64,000 nucleotides of DNA from NCBI RefSeq assembly GCF_024662215.1, contig NZ_CP096115.1, forward strand, positions 3,050,935 through 3,114,934. Reading direction: 5' to 3'. The position numbers were made by a program, and so were the translations under genes. Origin of the DNA: Methanoplanus endosymbiosus (lineage in GTDB: Archaea > Halobacteriota > Methanomicrobia > Methanomicrobiales > Methanomicrobiaceae). This document shows, piece after piece, positions 38,582-47,334 of the stretch (its first letter is position 1; every line of letters starts with the position of its first letter). The notes beneath the pieces were generated by a model. The model was given only the letters and a program-made list of their open reading frames with translations. It did not search any database and was not told the origin of the DNA.

Positions 38582-40633
38582 ATGTCTTTTGAACTTGACT
38601 CCCTTGATGAGAAGACCGCAGATCTTTTTGAGGGCTATGTAGTCAGAAAAGACCTTGCAAGAGAGTTTGCAGAAAAATATCCGGTTCCAAATTACGTAGC
38701 AGAGTTCTTAATCGGAAAATTCTGTGCAACAACAGATGAAGATGAGATTGCTGAAGGTCTGGAGATAGTTCATAAACAGCTAAGGGATAAGGTTGTAAAA
38801 GCCGGAGAACAGGAACTATTTAAGGCAAGGGCCAAAGACAAAGGGACTGTAAAGGTAATTGACTTGATCACCGCAAGGCTGGATGCGAGATCAGACAATT
38901 TCTTTGCCGCAATTCCATCTCTTTTAATCAATGATGCCTTTATTCCGTCTGAATTCGTCTATGAGCATGAAAGGATGCTCACCGGAGGTTTTTATGCGGA
39001 AATTGAGGTTGAGTACGGGGCTACACAGGCAGAGGGACAGAGATCATACCCATTTACTGTGAAAAATCTCCGTCCGATTCAGCTTTCAAAAAGAAATGTT
39101 CTCGATGACCTTGCAGCCGGCAGGGAAAAGATGACAACAGAAGAGTGGAAGGATTTTCTCTGCCGGAGTGTCGGGCTTGAACCCTCTTCATTATCTGAGC
39201 GTGCAAAAGCAGTTCTCTTTCTCCGGATGATACCCTTTGTTGAAAAGAATTACAATTTTATTGAACTTGGTCCGAGAGGAACAGGTAAAAGTTACCTGTT
39301 CCAACAGATAAGTCCTTATTCCCATCTGGTTTCCGGCGGAAAAGCAACCGTTGCAAAGATGTTTGTTAATAATTCATCCGGACAGAGAGGGCTTGTCTGT
39401 CAGTATGATATAGTCTGTTTTGATGAAGTCTCCGGAATCAGCTTCGATCAGAAAGACGGCGTTAACATCATGAAAGGCTATATGGAGAGCGGAGAGTTTT
39501 CCAGAGGCAAAGAGAATATCAGGGCAGAAGGCGGCATTTCAATGCTTGGTAACTTTGACGTTGATGTTGAGCATCAGCAGAGAATCGGGCATTTATTTGG
39601 TCCGCTTCCAAAAGAGATCAGGGATGATACTGCATTCATGGACAGAATTCACAGTTACATCCCCGGATGGGACTATCCAAAAGTCCACCCTGACCTGCTG
39701 ACTGAGCATTACGGTTTTGTCAGTGATTTCCTTGCGGAATCATGGAACCGGCTTAGAAATGAGAGCAGACTCCATAAAATCAGTGATAAGGTCTTTTTTG
39801 GAGATGCACTAAGCGGCAGGGACAGGCGTGCGGTCAACAAAACCATTGATGGGCTGTTAAAACTGCTCTATCCGTCATATGAGATGGAAATTGCAGAAGA
39901 AGATCTAGAGTGGGCTGTAAGAACTGCACTTGAATGCAGGAGGAGGGTTAAGGAACAGCAGAAGAGAATTGGTTCTGCTGAATTCAGAAATACTATGTTT
40001 AGCTACCGGCTTGGTGCTGATGGCATTGAGCAGTATGTTTCCACCCCGGAATTACACAGCGAGAATGAGATCAGTTCAGATCCTCTTCCTCCGGGACAGG
40101 TGTGGGGAATCGGGCCGGGAGATCAGAATGAAGGAAGCGGACTTTATAAGATTGAAGTTACCACAACTCCCGGTTCAACAATCCGGCTGATAAATGTTAA
40201 GGCTCCATCAGGGTTAAGAGAGAGTGTAAAGACTGCTGAACAGGTCTTATATACGCAGAACAGAATTCTGATTGGAGATCACAATCCAAAGGAGGCTGAA
40301 TTTTCTATTCAGGTCAGATCTCTGACATCAGCAAAGGGTGGAAGCTCGATAAGTATGCCGATTCTTCTGGCTTTATGCTCTGCATCACTTGGAAAGAGTC
40401 TTAAGGGAGGAATTGTTGTTGTCGGTGGGATGAGTGTCGGAGGAACCATTGAGCCGGTTTATAATGCACTTGATATGGCAGAACTTGCTGCTGAGAATGG
40501 TGCTGTTGCAATACTTCTTCCGGTTGCCAGCAGGAAGCAGTTGATTGATATGTCAGATGAGCTTGCTTCCCGGCTTATGGTGATTTATTATAAAGATCCA
40601 AGGGATGCTCTGTTTAAGGTGTTGGGGGAGTGA
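38582..40633 (+). CDS. brxL: BREX AAA+/Lon-like protein BrxL
   Basis: 683 residues, the type 1 BREX marker. The AAA+ part has FIELGPRGTGKSYLFQQISP (Walker A, about residue 229) and DIVCFDEVSGI (Walker B). The C-terminal 180 residues are Lon-protease-like, with SAKGGSSISMPILLALCSAS and GGIVVVGGMSVGGTIEP. BrxL homologues form DNA-bound ring complexes and are needed for phage exclusion. It starts one base after pglZ and is the last core gene. A 120-base AT-rich gap follows. Confidence 0.95.
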   Translation: MSFELDSLDEKTADLFEGYVVRKDLAREFAEKYPVPNYVAEFLIGKFCATTDEDEIAEGLEIVHKQLRDKVVKAGEQELFKARAKDKGTVKVIDLITARLDARSDNFFAAIPSLLINDAFIPSEFVYEHERMLTGGFYAEIEVEYGATQAEGQRSYPFTVKNLRPIQLSKRNVLDDLAAGREKMTTEEWKDFLCRSVGLEPSSLSERAKAVLFLRMIPFVEKNYNFIELGPRGTGKSYLFQQISPYSHLVSGGKATVAKMFVNNSSGQRGLVCQYDIVCFDEVSGISFDQKDGVNIMKGYMESGEFSRGKENIRAEGGISMLGNFDVDVEHQQRIGHLFGPLPKEIRDDTAFMDRIHSYIPGWDYPKVHPDLLTEHYGFVSDFLAESWNRLRNESRLHKISDKVFFGDALSGRDRRAVNKTIDGLLKLLYPSYEMEIAEEDLEWAVRTALECRRRVKEQQKRIGSAEFRNTMFSYRLGADGIEQYVSTPELHSENEISSDPLPPGQVWGIGPGDQNEGSGLYKIEVTTTPGSTIRLINVKAPSGLRESVKTAEQVLYTQNRILIGDHNPKEAEFSIQVRSLTSAKGGSSISMPILLALCSASLGKSLKGGIVVVGGMSVGGTIEPVYNALDMAELAAENGAVAILLPVASRKQLIDMSDELASRLMVIYYKDPRDALFKVLGE

Positions 40634-40753
40634 AATAAACTCTCTGAGTATTCTTTTTTATTTTCTGTTTTATCTTGATTTACGCTTTCTTTGGCATATT
40701 GAAGCCCTAATTTGAGGAAATTTATTTATATTTTCTGAACATAATTTAATATT

Positions 40754-41938
40754 ATGGGGATTTCGCAGAAAGCGGAGGATGATGTGTTAATATCGTCTAA
40801 AGCGAAAAGGAAAGATGAAAGGGGTACTCTTGATAAGGAAATTAGCTCTATTTTTAATCATATTTATGGTAATAATTCATATAGGAACAGGTTCTCAAAA
40901 TTGGAACTTAACCAGATAGTCAGCTATTATGGAGAAATAAAAGAAATTGTCAATCCTGATGGTGATCCTCAATATAATACTTCCGAAATAAAAGAATTCC
41001 TGAAAAAGAAAAGAGATACATCTCAATATAGAGTAAAGGATGGATTTGTATATCAGAAGGTTACTCAAAAAATTAAATCAAAGAAACAGAAGGAGCTGGA
41101 GTTGGAAAAAAAACGAAATGAAGAAAATAAGGAAAAAGGGAAATCTGAAAGATTAAATATTCAAAAACAGGTGAAATTACGGTTTGATCCCAAACTTGGA
41201 TTTGAATTGACTCTTAAAGATTGTGATACAATAATTGCAGAAATAAAACCCGATACTCCTTTTAGCATTAATGAAAAGGATATTTCTATTTTATGTCAGA
41301 GGGTAGAATCACTGAGGAAAAGATATGGTAAATACCGTACATTAAGAGAATTATTTGACCTTGAAAAAAAGAATACATCCAATAATAAAGGGAAAAAGGA
41401 AAAAGTCGTACGGAAATGCCATCGTGAACCTGAACAAAATATTATAGGTAAAAAATTGGGGAGAGAAGGAATCAAGAATGATCTGGATTTTGGAGGGAAG
41501 AGGAAATATTGTGGAACTTATGATAAGGGGTCTGCAAAGGAAATAAGTAACCAGGAAATTGACAGAGCATTTTTTAAAATATACGGCACAGGACAGAAGG
41601 AAAAGAATTGTTTCTCCATAAATCAGCGGAATCAGGTAGTATTGTATCGAGATGAAATTATTAAAATGATTGATATTGATAGTATTGCTTCTGAAAAAAC
41701 GGTATTAATTAAAAAATTCCTGCTTAAAAAGGGAGCAGCTGAAGAAAAAAAGTTACAGGCCAGATTAAGAAAGGCTGAAAGAAAAAAACAAAAGAGGGAA
41801 ATCGAAAGAGAAAAAAGAAATATTCATCACGACCCTGTATTAGCAGGTAAAAGGGAAAAATTATGGCAAGAAAAAAAGGAAGCAAAAATTCAAGAGCAGT
41901 ATTATTTAAAAAAATACATGTGGGGTTCGAGCTTTTGA
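40754..41938 (+). CDS. Lysine-rich protein with an internal duplication
   Basis: 394 residues, about one quarter lysine plus glutamate, of unknown function. Two copies of an unrecognised unit of about 60 residues are seen. One starts near residue 27 (EISSIFNHIYG, later FSKLELNQIVSYYGEIKEI and IKEFLKKK). The other starts near residue 268 (EIDRAFFKIYG, FSINQRNQVVLYRDEIIKM, IKKFLLKKG). Between and after them lie long charged stretches suggesting coiled coil. No membrane segment is visible. A TATA-like sequence TTTATTTATATTTT at 40721-40734 about 25 bases before the ATG suggests a leaderless transcript separate from brxL. It is AT-rich and flanked by a transposase gene, so probably accessory DNA. 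Confidence 0.7.
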   Translation: MGISQKAEDDVLISSKAKRKDERGTLDKEISSIFNHIYGNNSYRNRFSKLELNQIVSYYGEIKEIVNPDGDPQYNTSEIKEFLKKKRDTSQYRVKDGFVYQKVTQKIKSKKQKELELEKKRNEENKEKGKSERLNIQKQVKLRFDPKLGFELTLKDCDTIIAEIKPDTPFSINEKDISILCQRVESLRKRYGKYRTLRELFDLEKKNTSNNKGKKEKVVRKCHREPEQNIIGKKLGREGIKNDLDFGGKRKYCGTYDKGSAKEISNQEIDRAFFKIYGTGQKEKNCFSINQRNQVVLYRDEIIKMIDIDSIASEKTVLIKKFLLKKGAAEEKKLQARLRKAERKKQKREIEREKRNIHHDPVLAGKREKLWQEKKEAKIQEQYYLKKYMWGSSF

Positions 41939-42229
41939 ATTTATGCTCTCAATAGGCAGTGTATTTTAACATTGCAATCTCAATTCTGTTCAGGTTTTGT
42001 CACTGCCGTGTTAAAAGTCACCAGGTCTGCCGGTATTCCTGAGAATTTTAAGTCTGTAAAATCTGTTATTATGAAGTTAATAAAGACCGGAATTTAATAA
42101 AGACAGGAAGTTAAAAAAGGTCGGAAAGTAAGATTGGGTCTGAAAACCTCCGTTTTAGTATAGGTAAATTGGCAATAATGTTATGTTTCAATATAATTTA
42201 CTCCCGTTTCGCTGATCCTGAATAGCAAA
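41939..42229. other. Intergenic region with no clear gene
   Basis: AT-rich. It holds the left copy of an inverted repeat (41998-42016) matching a sequence just beyond the histidine kinase stop at 44319-44337. A 34-codon open stretch at about 41996-42097 is too short to support a gene. The left end of the neighbouring transposon should lie here, but I could not fix it. Confidence 0.4.
41998..42016 (+). repeat. Left arm of a 19-bp inverted repeat around the second transposase
   Basis: TGTCACTGCCGTGTTAAAA is an exact reverse complement of 44319-44337. Similarity continues weakly for about 25 more bases (to the sequence TGCCGGT on both). The arms lie 2.3 kb apart, outside the transposase gene at 42230-43930. 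They may be an inverted duplication of the kinase 3' flank or the ends of a larger element. Confidence 0.7.
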
Positions 42230-43930
42230 TCATAGATTGCCACAAATTTTCTTGAATATTCTTTCATCCGTCCCCAGAAGACTCAATATTCTCTTTTGCA
42301 AATCGGTCAATTCACTCATAAAAACCATATTTACTCCCTCTATATTCATTATTGTCAAAGTTACAGATTCAAAAATTTTTAACATCCTTTCAGCACGTGG
42401 CTTTTTTGTAATTTTCTTGGGATTGTATTCATATACTCCTGCAAGACTTTCCCCATTTTTATCAAGAGACTCATGAACTTTCATCTCAATTGACACCAGT
42501 ACTCTTAAACCAAGTGACGCAAGTTTGATCAGACCATCAATATGATCATCTCGTGTTAGAAACATTGGATCTAATGATGTTGGGTGATTTTTTAGCCGGT
42601 GGAATTTATCCTCAATAATATACTGATTTCTGTATGCCAGTATCACTTTTTCAAGAGAAAAACTGCTATCGGGTTTATTTGTTGCATAAACACGCCACCC
42701 CATAGTCTTGCGTGCGTCATTGTATGCCTGTTTATTTAGATTTACCTGGCAGTTTATTGTTTTTTTTATAATTTCATGTTCAGGATTATTTTTGTATTTT
42801 CTCTTGGTAATCCTTTCCTCATTCTCCTTAAAATCAATTTCCAGGATGCCAGTAAGGGAATAATTGTTAAGAATATTTTTTCCTTTTTCTATGGCTTCTT
42901 CTATTGTTTTTGGTGGTTTTCTGCCCCTTCCTCTCAGATTCATTTGTTCTGTTTCTTCGGTTGCTTTTTTAATGCGCTTGTCCAGTGCCTTTTTTTGAGT
43001 TTCAGCATAGTTAAAAGATCGGGCATAAATTCTTCTCTCCTCCCATTGAAATCCAACATCATCTTCAACTGAACTTTGGGAAGTCCATTCTTCAAATCCC
43101 TCAGCAATTTGGCGTATTTCACCATCAGAATATTCTCTGCTAACTTCAATAAGTTGATTGTCAGATTCTTCAAACTGCTTTATTTTTTCTATTAGAAGCG
43201 TATTTGGCATTATTTTTTTAGGGAGTGGTGTGAGATAAAAATCACCGTTCCGGACAATTTCTGTCCGTATTGACATTGCACTCATTTTAGAATCCCCAAC
43301 GTACAGGAGTCCGGATTTATTAAGAGATTTACGAACTTTTTGAATTATTGGAGTATATGTGGGATCATCAGCACGATTCCCAGGTAAAGTTGAAATGGTT
43401 AAGGGCAGACCAATAGGATCAATTGCTGCAAGAGCAATTTTTATCTGAGGCAGATCCTGTCTATCTTTTGATCTTCCAAATTGGACCAGACCATCCTCCG
43501 TCACTAAACAATTTGAGTTGACAGTTGTACAGTCAATTCGTACTGTAGGGTTATCAATGTCATAAATACGCAAACTTTCCTGATTTAGTCGTGATTCAAT
43601 CTGTTCCCATACTTCATCATCGGATAATTTTTCGAGTATGATTGCTAATCTATCGTCCGTAAAATCAAGCTCTCGCACTTCCATTCCAAGAAATAGACTT
43701 AATGTATGGATATGACAACGTGCCCACTTTTGAACATGGCTTAATCTGTGATCGGCCTGACTAATTATATGAGTAATCCAAATGGCACACATCTCACCAA
43801 TTGGAAGCCCGCTCCAGTTTCCATGAGTTGGACAAATTTCATTTATGATTGCTGGGAGATTCATAATTTGCAATGTGTTGAGCAAAATAGGAATGTCGTC
43901 TACCATCTCATTAGTCACTAACTTAGCCAT
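42230..43930 (-). CDS. DDE transposase, IS4/IS1634 family, second element
   Basis: 566 residues, intact. Catalytic positions: TVRIDCTTVNS (first D), LLYVGDSKMSAM (second D) and LAYRNQYIIEDKFHRLKNHP (E within the Y-x2-x-x3-E-x6-K pattern). The N-terminus, DIPILLNTLQIMNLPAIINE, and HGNWSGLPIGEMCAIWITHI match IS1634-type transposases of Methanosarcina-like archaea. It differs from the element at 32527-34295 and is not a copy of it. Terminal repeats could not be identified, so only the gene is given. Confidence 0.9.
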   Translation of the reverse strand: MAKLVTNEMVDDIPILLNTLQIMNLPAIINEICPTHGNWSGLPIGEMCAIWITHIISQADHRLSHVQKWARCHIHTLSLFLGMEVRELDFTDDRLAIILEKLSDDEVWEQIESRLNQESLRIYDIDNPTVRIDCTTVNSNCLVTEDGLVQFGRSKDRQDLPQIKIALAAIDPIGLPLTISTLPGNRADDPTYTPIIQKVRKSLNKSGLLYVGDSKMSAMSIRTEIVRNGDFYLTPLPKKIMPNTLLIEKIKQFEESDNQLIEVSREYSDGEIRQIAEGFEEWTSQSSVEDDVGFQWEERRIYARSFNYAETQKKALDKRIKKATEETEQMNLRGRGRKPPKTIEEAIEKGKNILNNYSLTGILEIDFKENEERITKRKYKNNPEHEIIKKTINCQVNLNKQAYNDARKTMGWRVYATNKPDSSFSLEKVILAYRNQYIIEDKFHRLKNHPTSLDPMFLTRDDHIDGLIKLASLGLRVLVSIEMKVHESLDKNGESLAGVYEYNPKKITKKPRAERMLKIFESVTLTIMNIEGVNMVFMSELTDLQKRILSLLGTDERIFKKICGNL

Positions 43931-44343
43931 TGTATACTATATATTGCTCTAATGGCAAAAATAACTCTCCATGTTCGATTTCTGTTTGCAATTTGATTAT
44001 TTAACTTTTGAAATGGGCGAAAGGGCAGAATTTATTTCTAAAATAACTTCTATTGCACTATGAGTTTTTAAGGATTGAATCATATTAGATTGTAATGGCT
44101 CTGCTTACCAAGATTCAGGATCTTTGGAATGTCCAGCTTTGAGAGTTCCTGCATGATTAGAATATTGTGTGGTAATATTATAAATTTATGGTCTGGTGTA
44201 AGTTTTTGATAAAATTTATTAATCTATACCTTAAGTTTTAAGCCACATTACTTAATGTATGGATGAACTACCCCTGTTACCTGCGTTTTACCAGATAAAA
44301 CCGGCACACATTGAGCATTTTTAACACGGCAGTGACACTTACT
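43931..44343. other. Gap between the second transposase and a histidine kinase
   Basis: No gene is seen in 413 bases. It should hold the right end of the transposon. Near 44284-44301 a small hairpin GTTTTA/TAAAAC on the minus strand lies about 45 bases past the kinase stop and may end its transcript. The right arm of the 19-bp inverted repeat is at 44319-44337. Confidence 0.4.
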
Positions 44344-46083
44344 TCACTCCCCGTCCCCGGTAAACCGGTAAGCCCCCTTTGGCACAGTCATCTCAAAGCG
44401 GGCACCCTTTCCCTCTTCACCGTTCTCAGTTATGGTAATGCCCGTAATTGCAAGGATCTCACGTGAAAGAAACAGCCCAAGGCCCGTATGCTTACCAAAA
44501 CCGCGTTCAAATAGAAGCTTTTTGTCCTCCTCCGCAATCCCGGCACCATCGTCAGCAAATACAACAGAAAGCCCTGCCTGTCCGGCCTTTCCGCCCGATG
44601 GAACCTGTGCATCCTCTCCGTCCTCCCCCTCTTTAATCTCCGTGCAGGATACGGAAATTGTCTTAAAAGGCGGAGCATACCGGAAAGCGTTGTCAAAGAG
44701 ATTATAAAATACCTTCCGGAGGAGCGGGTCTGCAAAAATCTCAACATTCCGGCATTCAACATTCACAGTAACCCCCTCCGTCCTGAACGCCGGCCCGGTC
44801 ATTTTAACAATATCACCGACATTCTGCCAGGTTGCTGCATTCACACCAATCTCCTGGTATTCCCTGGTAAATTCGATCTGGTGCTCTATATTTTTTGCAC
44901 TCACGTCCATATGCTGAAGATAACCCTTAATCTTCGGTCCCGCCGGTTCATCAAGGGCAAGTTCAATATATCCGCCAAGGACCATAGTTGCATTCAGGAT
45001 GTCATGGCGGGTGATGCCTGAGAGCAGATTTAATTTCCGGTTCGCCTGCTTAAGTGCATCCTCCACCAGCTTTCTCTCACTTATATTCCTTGTCACACTG
45101 ATAATACAGGGAATGTCCTGAACACTGATGATCCTTGCAGAGATAATTACAGTTATCTCACTGCCGTCCTTTCTCCGGAATAAAGTCTCAAAATTCTCAC
45201 AAATTCCGCCCTTATTAATTTCATCAAAGACCGCCTTCCGGTCGTCCGGATTTTTCCAGAAATTTAAATCCGGGGAGGAATGCCCGACTGCCTCCTCACG
45301 TAAAAATCCGGTAAGGTGCAAAAACCCTTCATTGGCATCAATAATAACCCCATTGTCCATCTGCGAGATCATAACCCCGTCCGGACTTGTATTAAAGAAG
45401 AGTTCAAAGTGCTCCTTTGCTTCAGTAACATCCGCATTCAGCCGCTGGTTTACCATAATTATCAGACCTAAAGTCAGAAGAAAGCCCTTTACAAAGAAGA
45501 GCATAAATGTTACATTCTGGACTGCTGTTGAGGTGAAGAGACTCTCAACAGACATTGCTGTAAGGACATATCCAGCACGGAAAAGGAGGAAAAATGCGAT
45601 AAAAGACTCTGCCGCAACGATAAAACGGGCCGAACCGGCTATGCCCCGCGGCTTTGTCCCAAGCAGCGCAAAAGCCTCTAAAAAGAGGAAATATGCCAGA
45701 AATACAGACATAACTGCCGTCCGTACAGTAATGTCATCACTGATACAGGTGAAATAACAGTACAGTGCAGTAAATATCAGATACGGCGGAATAACAAGCC
45801 TGAGGTCCTCTCTCTTTCCGAGAAAACGCATGAACCCGGTGTAGAAAAAGACAGAACCAAGTATAATAAAGGCATTTGAAAGGATTACTGTAATAAATAT
45901 AAACGGGATAATATCCCGCAGGAGCAGAAAGGCGATTCCCGCTGCCGACAGCGTGGTCCCAAGTACCCACCATCCAACGCCCGGATAATTTTTATTGCTC
46001 CTGTAGAGATAAGCGATTGCAAATGCCTCAAAAATATATGCAACCACAACCACTAAAGAGAGAGTACGAAGATCAATATCCAT
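44344..46083 (-). CDS. Membrane histidine kinase with PAS domain
   Basis: 579 residues. Residues about 1-215 contain seven hydrophobic helices, a membrane sensor of the archaeal seven-helix type. Residues about 222-340 are a PAS domain (LFFNTSPDGVMISQMDNGVI, then a PAC segment ending ITRNISERK). The dimerisation and phosphoacceptor box LLSGITRHDILNATMVLGGY provides the His. The ATPase part has VFYNLFDNAFRYAPP (N box), VVFADDGAGIAEEDK (G1) and FGKHTGLGLFLSREIL (G2). It shares the GITRHDILN box with the kinases at 51672 and 61982. No response regulator is adjacent, so the partner is unknown. Confidence 0.9.
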   Translation of the reverse strand: MDIDLRTLSLVVVVAYIFEAFAIAYLYRSNKNYPGVGWWVLGTTLSAAGIAFLLLRDIIPFIFITVILSNAFIILGSVFFYTGFMRFLGKREDLRLVIPPYLIFTALYCYFTCISDDITVRTAVMSVFLAYFLFLEAFALLGTKPRGIAGSARFIVAAESFIAFFLLFRAGYVLTAMSVESLFTSTAVQNVTFMLFFVKGFLLTLGLIIMVNQRLNADVTEAKEHFELFFNTSPDGVMISQMDNGVIIDANEGFLHLTGFLREEAVGHSSPDLNFWKNPDDRKAVFDEINKGGICENFETLFRRKDGSEITVIISARIISVQDIPCIISVTRNISERKLVEDALKQANRKLNLLSGITRHDILNATMVLGGYIELALDEPAGPKIKGYLQHMDVSAKNIEHQIEFTREYQEIGVNAATWQNVGDIVKMTGPAFRTEGVTVNVECRNVEIFADPLLRKVFYNLFDNAFRYAPPFKTISVSCTEIKEGEDGEDAQVPSGGKAGQAGLSVVFADDGAGIAEEDKKLLFERGFGKHTGLGLFLSREILAITGITITENGEEGKGARFEMTVPKGAYRFTGDGE

Positions 46084-46523
46084 TCTGGTTCACTACTGAA
46101 TATTTTTTACTGTCTTAGCATGCCGGAAATAACCTTTTAATCAGAAAACCAGACACTGCCTCTGGTTATTATCTCAGATATAACAATATATCATCATAAG
46201 TTAAAAAGGAATTGCATGAAAACTATCCGGACAGAAAAGTTGCCCATCTCTCTGTGCTCATCTATGCCCGGAACAACTCCTAAAAAACCCGTTCTGGCAG
46301 CGGCTGAAATAATAAAAAGAGATGTTATCATCCTGAAAAGGCAATCATCGCCCTGTTACCTCCGGGTATTTTGGGAGACTCACTGTCCGAAGTAAGAGGC
46401 ATCTGTCAGGCAGAATAACCAACAGGACCCGGAATTTATCTGCGCAATCCGGCCAAAACATTATTTGTTCAATGCCTGTAAAGATCAGTTGTCTCTTAAT
46501 ATTCTCTGAAATGCCTTATTTAT
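46084..46523. other. Gap with one doubtful small reading frame
   Basis: No secure gene in 440 bases. A 59-codon frame at 46216-46395 (plus) opens with MKTIRTEKLPISL, which resembles the first residues of RtcB-like RNA ligases, but the remainder does not match that family. It may be a decayed stub. Promoters for the two diverging or neighbouring genes are not obvious. Confidence 0.3.
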
Positions 46524-47141
46524 TCAGTAACCATTGAAATTCATTGTTTCATCATTGCCCGGAAATAAACAGCCTATTTTTTTATCAGTATCTTTAACGT
46601 AGATATCTACATACTGATTTTTACTCACTTCATTCGGGTACATCTTTTCAATGTTCTGCACATAGTCATAGTTTGAGCCAAGCTCCTTAAAACTCCCGTC
46701 TTTATATAAATAGTAATGAGAGCCGGAGTAGTGAATGGCTCTTGTGCAGTATTTATTTGATATCTCTTTATACACAGTGATAAGCAGTTTATCACCATCA
46801 TCATTTGAGATTATTGTTCCGGCAGTGAACTTCGGCTCTTTCGATGACGAAGCTGATGACGATGATGAAGCAGTCCTTAGATCAACCACCGTCTTCTCAG
46901 AAGATCCGGCAGATACAGATTCATCCCCGGCTGCCGATGTTGCTTCCGGAACTGAACCAGCTGAACTTTTCTGTATCCCGTCAGTGTTTTTTTTGACAGA
47001 ATCAGAAACCTGATAATCTGAACCTGTAACCTGATCAGAATCTGTAATTAATTTTTCAGAGATACCTGATACACAACCCAATGTAAACGAAATAAAAAGC
47101 AGAGTTATAACTACCGCAAATGTTTTCAATCCACCCATCAT
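46524..47141 (-). CDS. Predicted lipoprotein, function unknown
   Basis: 205 residues. The start MMGGLKTFAVVITLLFISFTL followed by GC is a signal peptide with a lipobox-like Leu-Gly-Cys. Residues about 45-100 are a Ser/Asp/Thr-rich spacer typical of exported archaeal proteins, and the C-terminal 100 residues form a small folded domain (ISNDDGDKLLITVYKEI, CTRAIHYSGSHYYLYKDGSF, VDIYVKDTDKKIGCLFPG) that I do not recognise. It is transcribed toward the kinase gene at 44344 and away from the PEGA gene. Confidence 0.7.
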   Translation of the reverse strand: MMGGLKTFAVVITLLFISFTLGCVSGISEKLITDSDQVTGSDYQVSDSVKKNTDGIQKSSAGSVPEATSAAGDESVSAGSSEKTVVDLRTASSSSSASSSKEPKFTAGTIISNDDGDKLLITVYKEISNKYCTRAIHYSGSHYYLYKDGSFKELGSNYDYVQNIEKMYPNEVSKNQYVDIYVKDTDKKIGCLFPGNDETMNFNGY

Positions 47142-47334
47142 AGTTTTTAATGGTTTTAAAATTATAAATGTTTTTATGATTTGCCATGTAATGCTGCCCT
47201 TGCCAATGCCGGCTGCATCATATCCATAATCTGAAAACAGAACTTCACTATAATTTTGTCATTGACACATCCGGTGATCATCTGCACAATCTGTACAAAA
47301 CATTATTCATTCACTAATCCGCATTCTCCCGGCA

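Noticed and set aside
23445-40633. Phage growth limitation (Pgl, type 2 BREX) system
   Set aside because: pglW and pglY are absent, while brxA, brxB and brxL are present, so this is type 1 BREX.
45128-45757. Plus-strand frame of 209 codons opposite the histidine kinase
   Set aside because: Antisense to PAS and membrane segments of a clear kinase; no ribosome-binding site or family match.
46216-46395. 59-codon frame opening like RtcB (MKTIRTEKLPI)
   Set aside because: Only the first dozen residues resemble that family and the rest does not; kept only as a note on the gap.
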